This document shows positions 1 to 7,920 of a DNA stretch of 11,908 bases, one piece after another (the first letter of the stretch is position 1; each line of letters begins with the position of its first letter). The notes beneath the pieces are model-generated. The model was not told the DNA's origin and made no database searches. It saw nothing but the letters and a program-made list of their open reading frames with translations. This DNA is from an uncultured Eubacterium sp. (GTDB taxonomy: Bacteria > Bacillota > Clostridia > Lachnospirales > Lachnospiraceae), in contig CABRZK010000051.1 of assembly GCA_902475415.1 (NCBI GenBank), positions 1-11,908 on the forward strand. Direction: 5' to 3'. The translations under genes and the position numbers were made by a program.

Positions 1-1081
1 CTCCCATTTGTTTTCTTAAAGAATCGTCTTTCAATAATTTTATAATCCCATCAGCCAGTGCCAAAACATCACCTTGCGGAACGACTATTATTCCTTTATT
101 ATCTCTTGTAAGTTCCAAATTTGGTAATTCAAACATCACAGCTGGCAACCCATACTCCTTACTTTCTGCTAATACCATTGAGAAGCTTTCACTTAAAGAT
201 GTCATAGCAAAAATTGATGCCATTTGATAATATTCTCCTATTTCCAATTCATATCCGCAAAATTCGACGTTCTGTTCAATATTCAAATGATTAGCTCGTT
301 CCTGCAAGCCACGCATCCAAGAAGGATCATCATTATCTCCAACAATTGTTAAAGTAGCTGATGGTAATTCATTATGTACAATTGAAAAAGCCTCTAAAAT
401 TGCATATGGATTCTTTTCTTCAGCCAAGCGACCAACCCAAATTATATTTTGTGAATTGTAGTTATTAGATATATTTTTTCTTGAGATACAATCAATCGGG
501 TTAGGAATAAAATAAGTGGGCGCATAATTTTTCCAAAATTCAACATCAACTTGTGATAAGGAAACAACTCGATCAACCATACGATAAATTCGTGGAAGAT
601 AACTTGAAAACTTAATATCATACCACATAGAACCACAAAACATAGAATGTGTTTCTATAACTAAATTACATCTAAGACCTTTAATCAAACATACATCCCA
701 CAATAAAACACAGCATGTACATGAGTGATATAGCATTGTATCTATCTCATATTTTTTTATCATACTTTCCCAATAATTTGCCCTTTTCTTATACCTTTCT
801 CCTTGAGAATTCGTATATTTTGGCAATATAATTCTTGGCAAATTTTCTGGCACCTCATAATCATCCGAAGTTGCTTCCTCATCAGTAAATAGTACTATAT
901 TGTAGCCCAATTCTTTCCATACAAATAGCAATTTAGAAAGGACTTTTTCTACTCCTCCATTTCTCATTCTATGGTAATATACACCAATATTTTTTGCTTT
1001 TTTTCCAATTGGAATTTCCCTATCTCTTGCTGTTAAACGAGATAACAATTCCTCACTTTTCTCCCAGTATTGTTTAGCCAT
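1..1081 (-). CDS. GT4-family (GT-B fold) glycosyltransferase, partial at the left edge
   Basis: Reading the minus strand from ATG 1081 gives 360 uninterrupted codons, with the C-terminus beyond the window. Predicted cytoplasmic retaining glycosyltransferase that adds a sugar from a nucleotide donor to the growing polysaccharide. Visible features: an N-terminal GT-B acceptor-domain motif YYHRMRNGGVEKV (about residues 35-47), the donor-domain opening WVGRLAEEKNP (215-224), and a GT4 EX7E motif in ESFSMVLAE (E298 and E306). The frame stays open and protein-like upstream of this ATG to 1177 (reading EGYNLLIEKLGISTV), overlapping the end of the GT2 gene in the -1 frame. The ATG has no convincing ribosome binding site. 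GTG 1093 has AGGA nine bases upstream and is an alternative start. The N-terminus therefore probably belonged to a GT2-GT4 fusion. The DNA is strongly AT-rich compared with the operon core. Specific donor and acceptor are unknown. Confidence 0.85.
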   Translation of the reverse strand, partial: MAKQYWEKSEELLSRLTARDREIPIGKKAKNIGVYYHRMRNGGVEKVLSKLLFVWKELGYNIVLFTDEEATSDDYEVPENLPRIILPKYTNSQGERYKKRANYWESMIKKYEIDTMLYHSCTCCVLLWDVCLIKGLRCNLVIETHSMFCGSMWYDIKFSSYLPRIYRMVDRVVSLSQVDVEFWKNYAPTYFIPNPIDCISRKNISNNYNSQNIIWVGRLAEEKNPYAILEAFSIVHNELPSATLTIVGDNDDPSWMRGLQERANHLNIEQNVEFCGYELEIGEYYQMASIFAMTSLSESFSMVLAESKEYGLPAVMFELPNLELTRDNKGIIVVPQGDVLALADGIIKLLKDDSLRKQMG

Positions 1082-1116
1082 ATTGGATATCACTGTACTA
1101 ATTCCTAATTTTTCAA

Positions 1117-1998
1117 TTAATAAATTATATCCTTCTTTTGCATCTGAAATGGAAAGACAATAATACCATTGATTATACTATTATTTATACCCTGAATAAT
1201 TTCCTTTTGATTTTGATCTAACTTTTTTTCTGAAAAAGCATTTAACCCATGTACAACATCTAATCTTGTACACTGTTTTTGAAATTGTTTCAAACTGAAT
1301 CTTTCATTATTAGTAATTCCAATTCCAAAATTATAAATATATAATTTATCATCGATACCTCTATATCTTGAAGCATAAAAGCTAATATAAAAAAAAGCAT
1401 ATAAATCTTCTGCAACAACAATATATTTATCGTCAATTTCTAAAAATGCTTTTTTACATACTGCAGAATTATATGCTTTATTCCACAAAGTAAAGCTCCA
1501 ATTTTTATCTTTAAAACAGGCTTTGCATAAATCACCAGAATACTGCTTGCAATAAGGTTTTAAAACGTTCTTAAGATTTTGCTTCTCCAAATTTGTATAC
1601 GTTTTTCCATACCGGACATCCGTTCCGAATTGTAATATGTCAACGGGATTTGCCGACATTTCTTCCCAAATTCGTTGGCATGCATTAGATTTATACATAT
1701 CGTCCGCATCACAAAACATAATATAACTGCCTTGTGCTTGCATAACCCCATTTTTTCTCGCACAACTTGTCCCGCAATTTTTTTTCAAATGTATCGGTTT
1801 TATTCTTGGATCCTTAATGGCATAAGAATCTATAATATTTCCACTATTATCACTTGAACAATCATCTACGCAAATTATTTCTATTTCTATTAATGTTTGC
1901 TGTATTAAACTATGAAGGCATTCCTCCAAATACTGCTCCACATTATAAACCGGCACAATAATAGAAATCTTAGGTTTATTTTTTCCGTTTCTCAACAT
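1117..1998 (-). CDS. GT2-family (GT-A fold) glycosyltransferase, probably frameshifted from a GT2-GT4 fusion
   Basis: The 293-residue product begins with the classic GT2 opening ISIIVPVYNVEQYLEECLHS (residues 11-30). It has the nucleotide-binding VDDCSSDNS (44-52) and the DxD-type metal site FCDADD (95-100). It should be an inverting cytoplasmic transferase acting on the lipid-linked repeat unit. The predicted ATG has only a distant Shine-Dalgarno (GAGAGGA, about 16 nt upstream). The last residues (KKDIIY) look like frameshift read-out: adding one A to the A4 run at 1136-1139 turns the end into QMQKEGYNLLIEK and joins the frame without interruption to the downstream GT4. GT2-GT4 two-domain proteins are known in Firmicute polysaccharide loci. 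Codon use is AT-rich (ATA, AGA, TTA), unlike the upstream operon genes. As it stands the GT2 domain is complete and could still be active. Sugar specificity cannot be told. Confidence 0.88.
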   Translation of the reverse strand: MLRNGKNKPKISIIVPVYNVEQYLEECLHSLIQQTLIEIEIICVDDCSSDNSGNIIDSYAIKDPRIKPIHLKKNCGTSCARKNGVMQAQGSYIMFCDADDMYKSNACQRIWEEMSANPVDILQFGTDVRYGKTYTNLEKQNLKNVLKPYCKQYSGDLCKACFKDKNWSFTLWNKAYNSAVCKKAFLEIDDKYIVVAEDLYAFFYISFYASRYRGIDDKLYIYNFGIGITNNERFSLKQFQKQCTRLDVVHGLNAFSEKKLDQNQKEIIQGINNSIINGIIVFPFQMQKKDIIY

Positions 1999-2049
1999 TG
2001 TATTTTTCTTAGTATCCTCTCACTTGTGTTTAATTCAATGCTTTATATA

Positions 2050-3939
2050 TTAAGCATTTTTTCTCATCTGTATTAAATATTTTATAAGTTCTCTCCTCCG
2101 ACTCCCAATCGGCAGCACCTTATTGGCAATCTTCCGGATGCCCGCGTTCTGCTCCATCCTTGCGATTCTTGACAGTTCCGCTTCTCTCTCATCCATCAGG
2201 CATCGTTTCGTTTTTCTCAGGATCATCGGATAATACGGCGACAGCTTCGCATACTCCCAGAAATATTCCGCAAAATCACAGTCCACCACATCCCAAGGTT
2301 TCTGGTATCCAGCGAAATGGATCAGATACGGGCGTTTTCTCGCCTGTGTGTATGCTTCATAGAGCTGTCTCGGCGCCATCTTGAGAATATCCATACGGCT
2401 GCGTCCAATCTCCTGCCAGTCCATCAGCGTGTTCCACTGCTGTGGCAGGTAAGTTACTTTGTTTTTGCACACGATGTTCAGGATATCCTGATCGTGACAG
2501 CGATAGGAATGGGTCAGTGCCATCTGAATCATATCTTCTGAACTCATCGTCCTGCGGAGTCCGTCCAGATCAAGAATCAGGACACCTGCCTGGAAATAGT
2601 CATACGGGCTATCCAGACCCAATATCTCGGTCGCATAGGTCTGCCAGTTGTTCTGGTTCAGATTCAGCTGTCCTGCCACATCGATGTCTTTTGCTGCCCC
2701 GATCACAGCTCCGTTCAGGTCGAAATCATACAGTTCTGCTACGTCATGATCGGCTACCATATCACAGTCCAGGTAGAGAATCTTGTGATAATTCGGCATG
2801 ATTTCCGGGATGATCAGGCGGTAATATGTCTCTACGGACAAGTGCTGATCGACAAATAATTTGCCCGCATCGAAGTATTCACATACTCGGATGAAACGAA
2901 TCGATATATTCTGTTTGTCCCTAGCTGCCATGGAAATCAGATGCTGATTTTTCTCAGAAATGTCGTTGTACAGAATAATGATGTCATACTCTCTCTCCGG
3001 TGAGGCATTCACAATCACCGAGCGGATCATGATGTCAAGATACGGTGAAAATTTATCGTTGGCAGACAGCACGATCGGCACGCCTGCCGGATAAACCGGC
3101 TCCAGAACCGCTTTCGGCGCTGTCTCTTTGAACAGGGTTTTCGGCAATTCTCCCGCCCGGATTCCCGGCTGGGTTTTCAGCCACTCATAGTAGATGCCGC
3201 AAAGGCGTTCTGCCAGATATCCCATCACCCGGTATTCTTCCACGCTGTACCAGATACTGTCGATCCGTTTTTCTGCCTCAAAAAGGATGTCAAAGAGCCA
3301 TGCACAGTAATTTTTATAGATCTCTTTTTTCATGATGAACATGTTGCACTCATGGGCGGTTTCGGACTGCATATATGAATCTGCTGTCTGTGCAAATGCC
3401 GGATATTTTTCCTTTAAGATCTGCAGGGTAATATCCAGATCTTTCCGGTGCTGGAAAGGAACCATGCCATATTCATGGTACACATCCATCGGTTTTCCTT
3501 CTGTTTTGATCCGCGGATATCGGCGGCCACGGACGCTGATCACATCATATTTTGTGATCAGATCGCGCATAATCTCCGGCTGAAGTTTCATTTCCTCGAT
3601 CGCTTCTTCTGAGATGCGGTCATAGGCGATATTTCCCCATCCATCATCTTTATTGAGCGACGGGTCAAATGCCAGATAGCGGCGATAATGGAAAAATCCA
3701 TAGTAATCCGCCTCTTCGTTTTTCCATGCCCAATACTGTGCCGTCAGCTCACAGTATGTCTTATTCCGTTCGGAAATATTGTCTCCCTCATCGTCATGCA
3801 GCATCCCCGGAAGTTTTGTTCCGGAGAGTGCCGTTCCTACCTGAATCGGGTATAAATATGGGTTTTCCGGCACATAGGCCGGTTTGTGGCAGACCACATA
3901 GATCCGGATATCCGGGATCTGTCCTGCTTGTTTTTCCAT
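2050..3939 (-). CDS. DUF4422-GT8 fusion glycosyltransferase
   Basis: The start is ATG 3939 (MEKQ...), preceded by AAAGGA 11 nt away. An in-frame ATG at 4173 lies inside the ATPase gene and is rejected. The product has 629 residues in two parts. Residues about 10-265 are a DUF4422 domain, with CHKPAYVPENP, YCELTAQYWAWKN (62-74) and GFFHYRRYL, common in capsule and exopolysaccharide clusters. Residues about 287-575 are a GT8 domain: VPIVLSANDKFSPYL at its start, metal-binding DCD (391-393) in LYLDCDMVADHD, and the distal HFAGYQKPW (541-549). GT8 enzymes are retaining, often galactosyl- or glucosyltransferases. The protein probably adds two sugars in succession, if DUF4422 is itself a transferase. 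The C-terminal tail is basic and resembles that of the other DUF4422 protein. The gene follows the ATPase by 41 nt. Two catalytic units in one chain is an inference. Confidence 0.9.
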   Translation of the reverse strand: MEKQAGQIPDIRIYVVCHKPAYVPENPYLYPIQVGTALSGTKLPGMLHDDEGDNISERNKTYCELTAQYWAWKNEEADYYGFFHYRRYLAFDPSLNKDDGWGNIAYDRISEEAIEEMKLQPEIMRDLITKYDVISVRGRRYPRIKTEGKPMDVYHEYGMVPFQHRKDLDITLQILKEKYPAFAQTADSYMQSETAHECNMFIMKKEIYKNYCAWLFDILFEAEKRIDSIWYSVEEYRVMGYLAERLCGIYYEWLKTQPGIRAGELPKTLFKETAPKAVLEPVYPAGVPIVLSANDKFSPYLDIMIRSVIVNASPEREYDIIILYNDISEKNQHLISMAARDKQNISIRFIRVCEYFDAGKLFVDQHLSVETYYRLIIPEIMPNYHKILYLDCDMVADHDVAELYDFDLNGAVIGAAKDIDVAGQLNLNQNNWQTYATEILGLDSPYDYFQAGVLILDLDGLRRTMSSEDMIQMALTHSYRCHDQDILNIVCKNKVTYLPQQWNTLMDWQEIGRSRMDILKMAPRQLYEAYTQARKRPYLIHFAGYQKPWDVVDCDFAEYFWEYAKLSPYYPMILRKTKRCLMDEREAELSRIARMEQNAGIRKIANKVLPIGSRRRELIKYLIQMRKNA

Positions 3940-3980
3940 GTATATTACATTCCTTTCATCTACAGCATTTTGCGGGATTT

Positions 3981-4742
3981 TTATGCGTTTTCCGGCAGAT
4001 TCAGGCTTTCCATATAAGCATCGCAGACGCTCTCTGCCTCGCCCTGCATAACCACATTTCCCTTGTTCAGCCAGATTGCATGGTCGCAGAGCTGCCGCAC
4101 GGTCGCCATCGTATGGGAGACAAAGAGAAGTGTCGTTCCATTTTCCAGCATATGATGCATGCGTTCCTGGCATTTTTCCTGGAATGCCGCATCTCCGACC
4201 GCCAGTACCTCATCGACGATCAGGATCTCCGGCTGCACGATCGTGGCGATAGCAAATCCCAGACGGGCTGCCATACCGGAGGAATAGTTTTTGATCGGCA
4301 TATTCATGAAGTCTTTGAGTTCTGCAAACTCGACGATCTCTTCGTAATGTGCATCCATGAATTCTTTGCTGTATCCAAGCACTGCGCCATTCAGATAGAT
4401 ATTTTCGGTTGCGGTCAGTTCGCCATCGAATCCGGCTCCCAGCTCGATCAAGGGTGCGATACTTCCCTTTACCTCTACCGTGCCCCGGTACGGCTTCAGG
4501 ATGCCGCAGATCAGTTTTAACAGGGTTGATTTTCCGGAACCATTAGTTCCGATGAGGCCCCATGCTTCCCCGCGTTTTACTTCAAAATTGATATCTTTCA
4601 GAGCCATGAATTCCTGAAACATGAGCTCCCGTTTGATTAGTTTTACAAAATATTCTTTTAAGTTATCGATGCGCTCGGAAGCCATATTGAAACGGACCGC
4701 CGCATTGGTTACTTTTATGATTGTATCTTTGTCCGATGCCAT
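3981..4742 (-). CDS. Polysaccharide ABC exporter ATPase (Wzt/RgpD/TagH-like)
   Basis: The 253-residue ATPase powers export of the finished lipid-linked glycan with the permease encoded just upstream. Sequence marks: Walker A GTNGSGKST (65-73), a polysaccharide-exporter-type segment IAPLIELGAGF (96-106), the signature SSGMAARLGFA (154-164), Walker B ILIVDE (173-178) followed by the D-loop region, and the switch histidine in FVSHTMATV (H210). The protein ends at ENA soon after the nucleotide-binding fold. It therefore lacks the C-terminal carbohydrate-binding domain of long Wzt proteins such as E. coli O9a, and is closer in size to short forms. The start ATG 4742 has an AGGAGG five bases upstream that overlaps the permease stop codon, implying translational coupling. 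The assignment to polysaccharide export rests on the family motifs and the operon. Confidence 0.95.
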   Translation of the reverse strand: MASDKDTIIKVTNAAVRFNMASERIDNLKEYFVKLIKRELMFQEFMALKDINFEVKRGEAWGLIGTNGSGKSTLLKLICGILKPYRGTVEVKGSIAPLIELGAGFDGELTATENIYLNGAVLGYSKEFMDAHYEEIVEFAELKDFMNMPIKNYSSGMAARLGFAIATIVQPEILIVDEVLAVGDAAFQEKCQERMHHMLENGTTLLFVSHTMATVRQLCDHAIWLNKGNVVMQGEAESVCDAYMESLNLPENA

Positions 4743-4754
4743 TTCTGCCTCCTA
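4743..4754 (-). promoter_or_regulatory. Ribosome binding site overlapping the permease stop codon
   Basis: On the minus strand the permease stop TAG (4754-4752) is part of TAGGAGG, and the ATPase ATG follows after the five bases CAGAA. A near-perfect Shine-Dalgarno embedded in the upstream stop suggests coupled translation and a matched supply of the two exporter subunits. It also fixes the ATPase start at 4742. Confidence 0.8.
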
Positions 4755-5540
4755 GATATATAAGATAAATTTATCCTGCGTCTTTAAGAACGCGCCCACT
4801 CCGACCAGAAGTGCGATACCTGCTGCCACGAATCCGGCGATGATCAGATACAAATCTGGCATCCGGCATTCCAGAACGATCTGTCTGAACTGCGTGATAT
4901 AGAAGTACATCGGATTCAGGGTCATAACCAGTTTCCGCAGTGCCTCCGGAAGCAGGGTGATCGGATAAAATAATGGGGTCAGGTACATCCATGCGGTCAG
5001 TACTGCATTGTAAATATGCTGGATATCACGGAAGAATACACATCCCTGTGCTAACAGCATTCCCAGTCCCAGGCAGAACAGATATTCCTGCAAAAGAATC
5101 ACCGGAATGAACAGGAAGAATACATTCGGGACTACCCGGCACACGATAAATACGATAATAAGTGCCCCCAGAGCAAATATCATATTTACAAAGGAACTTG
5201 TGATTTTGGAGACGGTAAATACATATTTCGGTACATACGTTTTTTTTAGCAGGGACGCATTTCCAATGATGGAAAAGATCGCCTGTGTGGTTGATTCACT
5301 CATAAAGTTATAAAGAGTCTGTCCGATAATCAGGTATACCGGGAAATTGGTAATATCCGACCGGAACATATTGGAGAATACAATTACCATGATAACCATA
5401 ACCATCAGCGGATTCAGAATACTCCAAAGATACCCCAGAAAGCTCCGGCGGTATTTCAGCTTGATGTCTTTTGTGACAAGCTGCTGCATCAGGAAGCGGT
5501 ATTTGTAAAATCCGCCCAGTCGTTTTAAGAACAAATTCAT
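4752..5540 (-). CDS. Polysaccharide ABC exporter permease (ABC-2 type, Wzm/RgpC/TagG-like)
   Basis: The 262-residue integral membrane protein forms the channel half of the exporter that moves the undecaprenyl-linked glycan across the membrane. It shows the family's cytoplasmic elbow followed by the first membrane span, DIKLKYRRSFLGYLWSILNP (25-44). Further hydrophobic segments lie at about 45-58, 66-80, 112-134, 138-160, 175-195 and 230-252. The coupling-type sequence SLLKKTYVPKY (96-106) and LTPLFYPITLLP (187-198) are typical of ABC-2 polysaccharide permeases. The start ATG 5540 has AGAGGA six bases upstream. The gene lies 28 nt after the DUF4422 gene and 9 nt before the ATPase. An A8 run (5240-5247 on the complementary strand) encodes the conserved KK. 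This length is usual for the family and no defect is visible. Confidence 0.95.
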   Translation of the reverse strand: MNLFLKRLGGFYKYRFLMQQLVTKDIKLKYRRSFLGYLWSILNPLMVMVIMVIVFSNMFRSDITNFPVYLIIGQTLYNFMSESTTQAIFSIIGNASLLKKTYVPKYVFTVSKITSSFVNMIFALGALIIVFIVCRVVPNVFFLFIPVILLQEYLFCLGLGMLLAQGCVFFRDIQHIYNAVLTAWMYLTPLFYPITLLPEALRKLVMTLNPMYFYITQFRQIVLECRMPDLYLIIAGFVAAGIALLVGVGAFLKTQDKFILYI

Positions 5541-5568
5541 ATCTTTTCCTCTTTCTTCGATTTTGCTT

Positions 5569-6516
5569 TTATTTCAAAAAAAAACCGCGCAGCAATACCC
5601 GCCGGAAACTTCCTGCCGGAAACAGACGGTTTAACTTACGCATATCTATTTTAATTTTTAAGTTGGTCGGTTTTAAACGAAACTCCCGTATATTCGATAC
5701 TTCTTCCTCCTTTCCCGGTTCAGTATGATAGAATTTAAGATAAGGAAGCTCGGCACATTGTATGCCTTTCTTCCTCTGGTAAAAGTAAAAGATACCAAAC
5801 AACCGCTCCGCAAGATAGCCATACAGCCTTGGTTCCTGCGGTTTGTTTATCTCTTTTCTCTCCTGCTCGAATGTATCTAAAAGTGTAAAAAGCCATTCCA
5901 TATAGGTATGGAACAGCTCTTTTTTCATGATATACATATTCATATAATAGATATCTTTGGAACTCATATATGCCTTTGCCGAATCTGTATATTCCGGGTA
6001 AACCCGGTTTACAATCTCCAGCATATGATTCAGTTCTTCTGCTTCATGATACTGGCAGTACTGGCGGTATACCGTCGTATTGATCCGCTCCCGGTAAACG
6101 GTCAAAAGATCGTATTTCGCGATCTGTTGTACCATCCACTCGGCTTCCATCCAATATGGTGTCAGATCGTCCCAGACGGAATCCAGCTCTATATACGGAT
6201 GCTGGCGTTTTCCAAGGATTCGTCCACTCGCCATCACGGGGCAGACCCTGTGAAACGTCAGATAGCGGCGGTAATGAAAGAATCCATAATAGTCGCAGCC
6301 TATATTTTTCCAAGCCCAATACTGTGCCGTCAATTCACAGTAATCCGGATTTTTCCCGGATATATTATCGCCCTCATTATCTCGATATGCCATATGTTCC
6401 AGACGTTTTTCCGTCAACGCCGTTCCCACCTGTACCGGATAAAAAATTGGATTTTCCGGTACATAGGTCGGCTTATGGCAGGCAATAAAAATGCGTATAT
6501 CTGGTTGTTTTTCCAT
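5569..6516 (-). CDS. DUF4422 protein, probable glycosyltransferase
   Basis: The 315-residue product is a stand-alone DUF4422 protein. It carries CHKPTYVPENPIFYPVQVG (13-31), the central YCELTAQYWAWKN (59-71) and GFFHYRRYLTFH (78-89). DUF4422 is found almost entirely in capsule and exopolysaccharide clusters, and a glycosyltransferase role is generally presumed; the sugar is unknown. The N-terminal half is close to that of the DUF4422-GT8 fusion three genes downstream, including the first codons (MEKQ and PDIRI), so the two are paralogues. There is no signal peptide or clear membrane span. The tail (LFPAGSFRRVLLRGFFLK) is basic and hydrophobic and could hold the protein at the membrane. The start ATG 6516 has AGGA eight bases upstream. 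The last codons run through a T9 homopolymer at the 3' end. Confidence 0.85.
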   Translation of the reverse strand: MEKQPDIRIFIACHKPTYVPENPIFYPVQVGTALTEKRLEHMAYRDNEGDNISGKNPDYCELTAQYWAWKNIGCDYYGFFHYRRYLTFHRVCPVMASGRILGKRQHPYIELDSVWDDLTPYWMEAEWMVQQIAKYDLLTVYRERINTTVYRQYCQYHEAEELNHMLEIVNRVYPEYTDSAKAYMSSKDIYYMNMYIMKKELFHTYMEWLFTLLDTFEQERKEINKPQEPRLYGYLAERLFGIFYFYQRKKGIQCAELPYLKFYHTEPGKEEEVSNIREFRLKPTNLKIKIDMRKLNRLFPAGSFRRVLLRGFFLK

Positions 6517-6548
6517 GTCTTATTTCCTGTTTATAGCTTTTTATTCCG

Positions 6549-7895
6549 TTATTGCTGTTCTTCTTTGACTCCTTCCGTACTTTCCTTCATCAGCATAATC
6601 TTCGGCGTCATGATAATCAGCTTCAGATCTTCCAGCACTGAATAGTTGCGTATATACGTCAAGTCCAGTTTCAGCTTGTCATAAGGGGTCGTGTTATATT
6701 TTCCATACACCTGCGCGTAGCCGGTCAGACCGGCTTTGACTTGCAGGCGGAAGGAAAATTCCGGTATCTCTTTTTCCAGTTCTGCCGCCAGCTCTGGGCG
6801 TTCCGGGCGCGGTCCAACGATGGACATATCGCCTTTTAAGATATTGTAGATCTGCGGCAGCTCATCCAGGCGGGTTGCCCGCAGTATCCGGCCAATCGGC
6901 AGGATTCTCGGATCGTCCTCGCTTGCCAGCCGTGCCTTTCCATCTGCTTCCGCGTTCTGCACCATGGTACGAAATTTATATATCTGGAATTTCTTTCCGT
7001 TTTTTGTAAGGCGCGTCTGCTGGTAAATCACCGGACCGCCGTCGGTCATCTTAATACAGATTCCTACAATCAAAAAAATCGGAATCGTGATAACGATTCC
7101 GATGAGTGATCCGACGATGTCGATGATCCGTTTCATAATTTCCTGCTCAATCTGCAGTCCCTGATTATTCCGCGATAAAAGCAGCGGCGAATCAAACAGA
7201 TTTAGTTCCACCGAACTGCGAAGTAAAATATCCGATATTTTCGGGACGCTGTATGTCCGGATATTCTGGCCGAAACAATATTTGATGATATAGTTTCGCT
7301 CATGCGCCGGTATATCTCCGACAATCACACTGTCGTATTTGGCGATCTCCGCTTTGATGCGTTCCGGTCCTTCGTGGTAGCTGACAATCTGGCTGATTAT
7401 GTATTTATCTTCCCGCGCATTCATTTTTTCAATCAAATGATAATCCGAGTGATCGCCGGAGATCAGCAGCAGCTCTCTCGGCGGGAACATGCCCCGGTAC
7501 AGCCAGAGAAATGTCATCGTCCACGCGAGGATGATGACAACCGCCCCTATCAGATTGACCACCAGTGGCGCCGGTGCCGTGAATTTCTTATCCTGCACGC
7601 TGATCTGGAAATACGTAATGATATTGGTGACTACCACCGCCAGTATCTGCGAGTAGATCAGATTGCCCCGTTTCAGGAGCGCTATCTTAAATCCGCCGTA
7701 CAGCTGCATAAAGAAAATAAGCAGGAGTCCATAGATGAATATCATCATCCAGTTACCCCTGCGGAAGAACGGCGCCCAGATGATCTTATTGTACCAGTTA
7801 ATCCAGATGACGCCATAGAGTCCTGTCAGAAGCGCGACCAATATCAGGGCAAATCCCAGCTTGATCAGGCGCTTGTATTGCTCAAATTGATTCAT
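6549..7895 (-). CDS. Exopolysaccharide polyprenyl glycosylphosphotransferase (WbaP/CpsE-like initiating enzyme)
   Basis: The 448-residue membrane enzyme transfers a sugar-1-phosphate from a UDP-sugar to undecaprenyl phosphate, the first step of glycan assembly. Hydrophobic spans lie at about 10-32, 47-65, 83-97 and 112-133. A soluble nucleotide-binding-like middle domain follows (LLLISGDHSDYH, about 142-153). The catalytic domain begins with the helix KRIIDIVGSLIGIVITIPIF (255-274). Catalytic-core motifs are KFRTM (307-311), DELPQIYNILKGDMSIVGPR (344-363) and GLTGYAQVYGKY (389-400), all characteristic of bacterial sugar transferases. The ATG 7895 has AAAGGA about 16 nt upstream, farther than usual, and no better start was found. 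As the first enzyme gene after loaP it fixes the initiating sugar, but glucose, galactose or an amino sugar cannot be told apart. Confidence 0.95.
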   Translation of the reverse strand: MNQFEQYKRLIKLGFALILVALLTGLYGVIWINWYNKIIWAPFFRRGNWMMIFIYGLLLIFFMQLYGGFKIALLKRGNLIYSQILAVVVTNIITYFQISVQDKKFTAPAPLVVNLIGAVVIILAWTMTFLWLYRGMFPPRELLLISGDHSDYHLIEKMNAREDKYIISQIVSYHEGPERIKAEIAKYDSVIVGDIPAHERNYIIKYCFGQNIRTYSVPKISDILLRSSVELNLFDSPLLLSRNNQGLQIEQEIMKRIIDIVGSLIGIVITIPIFLIVGICIKMTDGGPVIYQQTRLTKNGKKFQIYKFRTMVQNAEADGKARLASEDDPRILPIGRILRATRLDELPQIYNILKGDMSIVGPRPERPELAAELEKEIPEFSFRLQVKAGLTGYAQVYGKYNTTPYDKLKLDLTYIRNYSVLEDLKLIIMTPKIMLMKESTEGVKEEQQ

Positions 7896-7920
7896 GCTTT
7901 TGTGTTTTGGTTCCTTTCTT

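Noticed and set aside
442..636. Short minus-strand frame of 64 codons
   Set aside because: It lies inside the GT4 coding region in another frame. The GT4 frame reads through without stops and carries the family motifs.
1117..1177. Programmed -1 ribosomal frameshift joining GT2 to GT4
   Set aside because: The overlap has only a short A4 run (GCAAAAG) that does not form a standard X XXY YYZ slippery heptamer in the GT2 frame. A simple indel explains it better.
3940..4173. Upstream in-frame ATG that would extend the DUF4422-GT8 protein by 78 residues
   Set aside because: The extension lies inside the ATPase gene in another frame, has no DUF4422 similarity, and ATG 3939 has its own ribosome binding site and matches the paralogue's start.
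3669..4520. Long plus-strand open frame (283 codons)
   Set aside because: It lies antisense to the DUF4422-GT8 and ATPase genes, whose motifs are unmistakable. Its translation is low-complexity and unrecognisable.
5579..5640. Direct repeat GCCGGAAAC twice plus T9, considered as an internal terminator
   Set aside because: The repeated units are direct, not inverted, and the stem next to the T-run is weak; it is within the DUF4422 coding sequence.
5908..6645. Plus-strand open frame opposite the DUF4422 gene
   Set aside because: Antisense to a recognisable protein; no ribosome binding site or family motif was seen.
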